A stretch of 64,000 bases of DNA from Zerene cesonia (lineage: Eukaryota; Arthropoda; Insecta; Lepidoptera; Pieridae). Each line of letters opens with the position of its first letter. Position 1 is the first letter of the stretch. Positions 60,967 through 64,000 of this stretch are shown here, piece after piece. The DNA lies in NCBI RefSeq assembly GCF_012273895.1, contig NC_052109.1, positions 3,796,432 to 3,860,431 on the forward strand, read 5' to 3'. The position numbers and the translations under genes are program-made. The notes under the pieces were generated by a model. The model was not told the origin of the DNA, ran no database searches, and was given only the letters and a program-made list of their open reading frames with translations.

Positions 60967-61144
60967 CTAGCTGCACCCGGCAAACGCTGTTCTGCCTTAC
61001 TCTTATCGTTTAGTGGTATAAAAATAGATGTTAGCCGATTCTCAGACCTACCCAATATGCTTACCAAATTTCAGAGGAATCGGTCAAGCCGTTTCGGAGG
61101 AGTATAGAGATTAACATTGTGACACGAGAATTTTATATATAAGA
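60967..61144 (-). mobile_element. Non-autonomous Helitron-like element, intact ends
   Basis: On the minus strand it starts TCTTATATATAAAATTCTCG and ends CCGGGTGCAGCTAG. The base before the start is A and the base after the end is T, exactly the A/T insertion site of Helitrons. On the + strand the core aatcggtcaagccgtttcgg, widespread in Lepidoptera, is well preserved. Length is about 178 bp and no coding capacity is present. Confidence 0.8.
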
Positions 61145-64000
61145 TAACTAAAACATTTCACACGCTAACAAGAGTCAACGAACATCTATTATTTAGAGAA
61201 TAAACAATACGCAACTAAGTAAAGCATAGGTACTATGTATGGCTTTGTCGACACATAAAGAATTGCTGCACAATGTTCGCTGCGCAGCGGATTTAAACCA
61301 GTCACTGATGAATTGCAACATTATCGCTAACAAGCTGCTATTTAATTCTCCACACAACAGCGAACAAAGATGTTCGGATAAAGAATAAAGAAAACAACTT
61401 CCCCGTTAATTGTTTACATTCTGGGAAATACGTTTAGAAATATTCTCGTTTTCCAGATAGCATTCGTGAAGATATGGAACGGAGCGTAGCAAAGACTGTT
61501 TTTAACAAACGATATAACTCTTTGCTAACGTTAATTAAACTTTTTGTCCGGGGAGTCTCAGTTTTACGTTCTATGCGGTTACAATACGCGGACCATGAGA
61601 ATACAGGAGGGAGAAAAAATATAAAACAATTATCCACACCGCAGCAAGAATCCCTAACGACCAGACATTCGAGTGGAAGAATTACGAATTGTGCAAAATT
61701 ATGAGGAGTTTTAAATAATCATTAAACATAAATGCGTAATGGTTTCCCATTTCAATGATAGCTCGTAGCAGTTAACTGCCTCAGTAATGTCTCTACACAA
61801 TCTCTTTCACGGGAAATTGTTACGTTTTAGGGCGGTATTAATGAGTTATTGCCTATTTGGGTGTTCGAAGAACAAACTTCTTTATGGGGGCATACGTACA
61901 CTTGCATGGAAACGTTTGTGTGTGTGTGAATAGTTAAGTATGTATGTGAGCGAGTGCAGCAAGATAGTTGCTTTGATTAATCGAGCCTATGTTAATAGTC
62001 GTATAATGTGTAGCGAGCAGGTGAACGTAGAATTTGCCGGAAACGTATTACATGGCTCTCCTCGTGGTATAGCGCACTGAGAACATAATTATCTTTGCTC
62101 AAATACGCATGCGGTTGGCCCGTAATTATCTGTAATTGGGTTAATTGCGTCGTTAATTTAAAAAGTGATTGCTTCAATATTGCATGGTTAAGTGTTATAA
62201 TTGTCACTCGAATTGTTTTGCAAATTAAAGTTATTTGTAATTAACTCGGCCTTGTATAAATTATCACGTACGTGTATTTAAAATAATTTCCACGACGGCC
62301 ACGTGCCGTAATAGGTTTTATATAGGGATGATTTCGTATTGTTTATAAAGTGGATAGAATAAAAATATTTTCCCGACGTTCTTCAGTGTACACACAAAAA
62401 TTGAGGATAAATATTACTTGATCAATACAAACAAGCAAAGATGATGTAATTTCTAGTAATATTTTTTATAGCGCTTCGAGCGATTTGTGTTTTCGTAAGG
62501 CGGATCTTCGTAGACTCTGGAAATATTTGGAAGAAATTTTCTTTAGTAAACACACATACGTGGGAAGAAAACATGATATGTTTATTCGGTTTATAGCATA
62601 TACAAAATATAACAAAAATGCACTTTGATATGAGTAATTTACATTTAATATGTATTATAACGAGTTCTAACAGAAAGAGTGTAAAAATGATCTGTAATTG
62701 CCTACAAAGGGGAAACGAGTAACATTGTCGACAGCTCTCATGTGAATTGAGCATTTAAGAGTTTGCAGAGCGCTTGTGAGCATGTATTATTAACGGAGCC
62801 TTATTAACGTGAATGAACGCATTTGGGCGGAAGAGGATAAGAAGGTGCTAATAAAATTTTGTACAAAACATATAATATATATAACATAAATACATAAATA
62901 TTAACATAGTTGCTATGCTTCAAATTTAAAATTTGTATTTAAATTATATCTTAAATAAAATACAATGCAATCATTGCAAGAAGTATATACTTTATTTATA
63001 AGGATTGGATATTGATACAGCTATCAAAAATCAATATAAATCAAAATAAAATGTCGTTGGTTTCTGCAATTTTATATTACTCGTATATATACGTAGATTC
63101 CTTAAAAATCCTTCCGTATACTGTTATACTAGTGATGTAAGCAGGGAGTGAAATATAATTCCATAAAAGCATATAATGCAATTCAGACTCTTTAGTCATT
63201 GATAGATGGAGTGAAGTTTCGAACTTATTACCTGTGACTCGACTTAACGACTTAAGACCACGTCAATTGGCGACCAGCAGCTTATTCAACAAACTGAGAA
63301 ACTCCTATGCCAAACTAGTTCAGAGTATAGAGTGCCCACCACAGGGTGCACGGAACGAACACAAGAACTGTGCACATGATTCTTGAAATGCTATAAAACA
63401 TTAAACTAACATGTCTTAATATTTTTTCTACATAATCAGCTGTAAATATATCGGCCATTTTATACTTTATAGCACTGTTAGTGTTATCGGCTCCATAACC
63501 TTATAGAGCAGCTTTGTTCTATAATGCATTTATAAATAACGTTTTTGGTAAATCGTACTTTAGCGAGCCTTTAGTTGTGACTTTTTATGAATAAGACCGT
63601 TAGTTGTCAGTTTACAAGAATCAACTTTTAATCACATTCATTTGCGCTTTGTGCGTAAGCCGAATAACATTATTGTACCTCTCGTCTCAACGACCTAATT
63701 TAGGCTTTATACGAAGTATTTTAGATCGTTTCAACATCTAGACATACATATTTGATTGATATCCCATGAAAGTAAGTCAATATAGATACTTAACATATTA
63801 ACAATTAACGTACTTAAAGAGCCACAATTTCATTCTAATTTATACAAAGCTACATATGTACGGTTCTTATTACAAAGTTAATCCAAGTAATATTATTAAC
63901 GGGGCTGTTTTCGTAATAAACATAAATCTAAATTATACGGAAATTGAAATTCATTTAAATAGTAATTAAATGAAGTTAGTTCCAGGAGGGCCGAAATTCA
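61145..64000. other. Non-coding to the end of the window
   Basis: A 76-codon + strand frame (61474-61704) and a 110-codon minus frame (62422-62754) have no recognisable family. A short gtgtgtgtgtg run lies near 61918. No repeat family recognised. Confidence 0.55.

Overview
This window is nuclear DNA from an insect, almost certainly a moth or butterfly (Lepidoptera). It is AT-rich and gene-poor, has GT-AG introns, and carries dispersed repeats I recognise as lepidopteran: tRNA-derived SINEs ending in a 'cccagcagtggga' block, small Helitron-like elements ending in gctag|t, and a high-copy ~310-bp repeat. No prokaryotic features (operons, ribosome binding sites, CRISPR) are present. Most open reading frames are short chance frames or lie inside repeats.

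Only one intact gene can be supported: a four-exon gene on the + strand at 3577-5162 for a 265-residue Fe(II)/2-oxoglutarate oxygenase of the phytanoyl-CoA dioxygenase (PhyH) family. Its three introns are all phase 0, its active-site residues are complete, and it has a TATA-like box and a poly(A) signal. A second protein-like trace, on the minus strand at 623-877, is broken by frame changes and is at best a pseudogene or part of an unrecognised gene.

Region by region: 1-3520 holds the broken frame and two full SINEs of different families. 3521-5261 is the PhyH gene. 5262-20560 is mostly featureless non-coding DNA with a few degraded repeats. 20560-25865 has several inverted repeats, one full copy of the ~310-bp repeat and two Helitron-like elements, then a 1000-N assembly gap. 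26866-39010 is non-coding with repeat fragments, a compact GC-rich block with an octamer site (about 29250-29345) and a GC-rich element with inverted ends (32154-32363), then a second 1000-N gap flanked by a perfect 68-bp inverted repeat. 40011-64000 is non-coding with repeat copies, two GC-richer islands at 56.1-56.9 kb sharing a 21-bp motif, and several near-perfect short-loop hairpins.

The points most worth following up are the inverted repeat framing the second gap, the repeated motif in the 56-kb islands, the set of long hairpins with exactly four-base loops, and the broken minus-strand coding trace at the left end. I did not find a clearly new multi-gene system. Calls of repeat family rest on recall of lepidopteran repeats, not on a database search.
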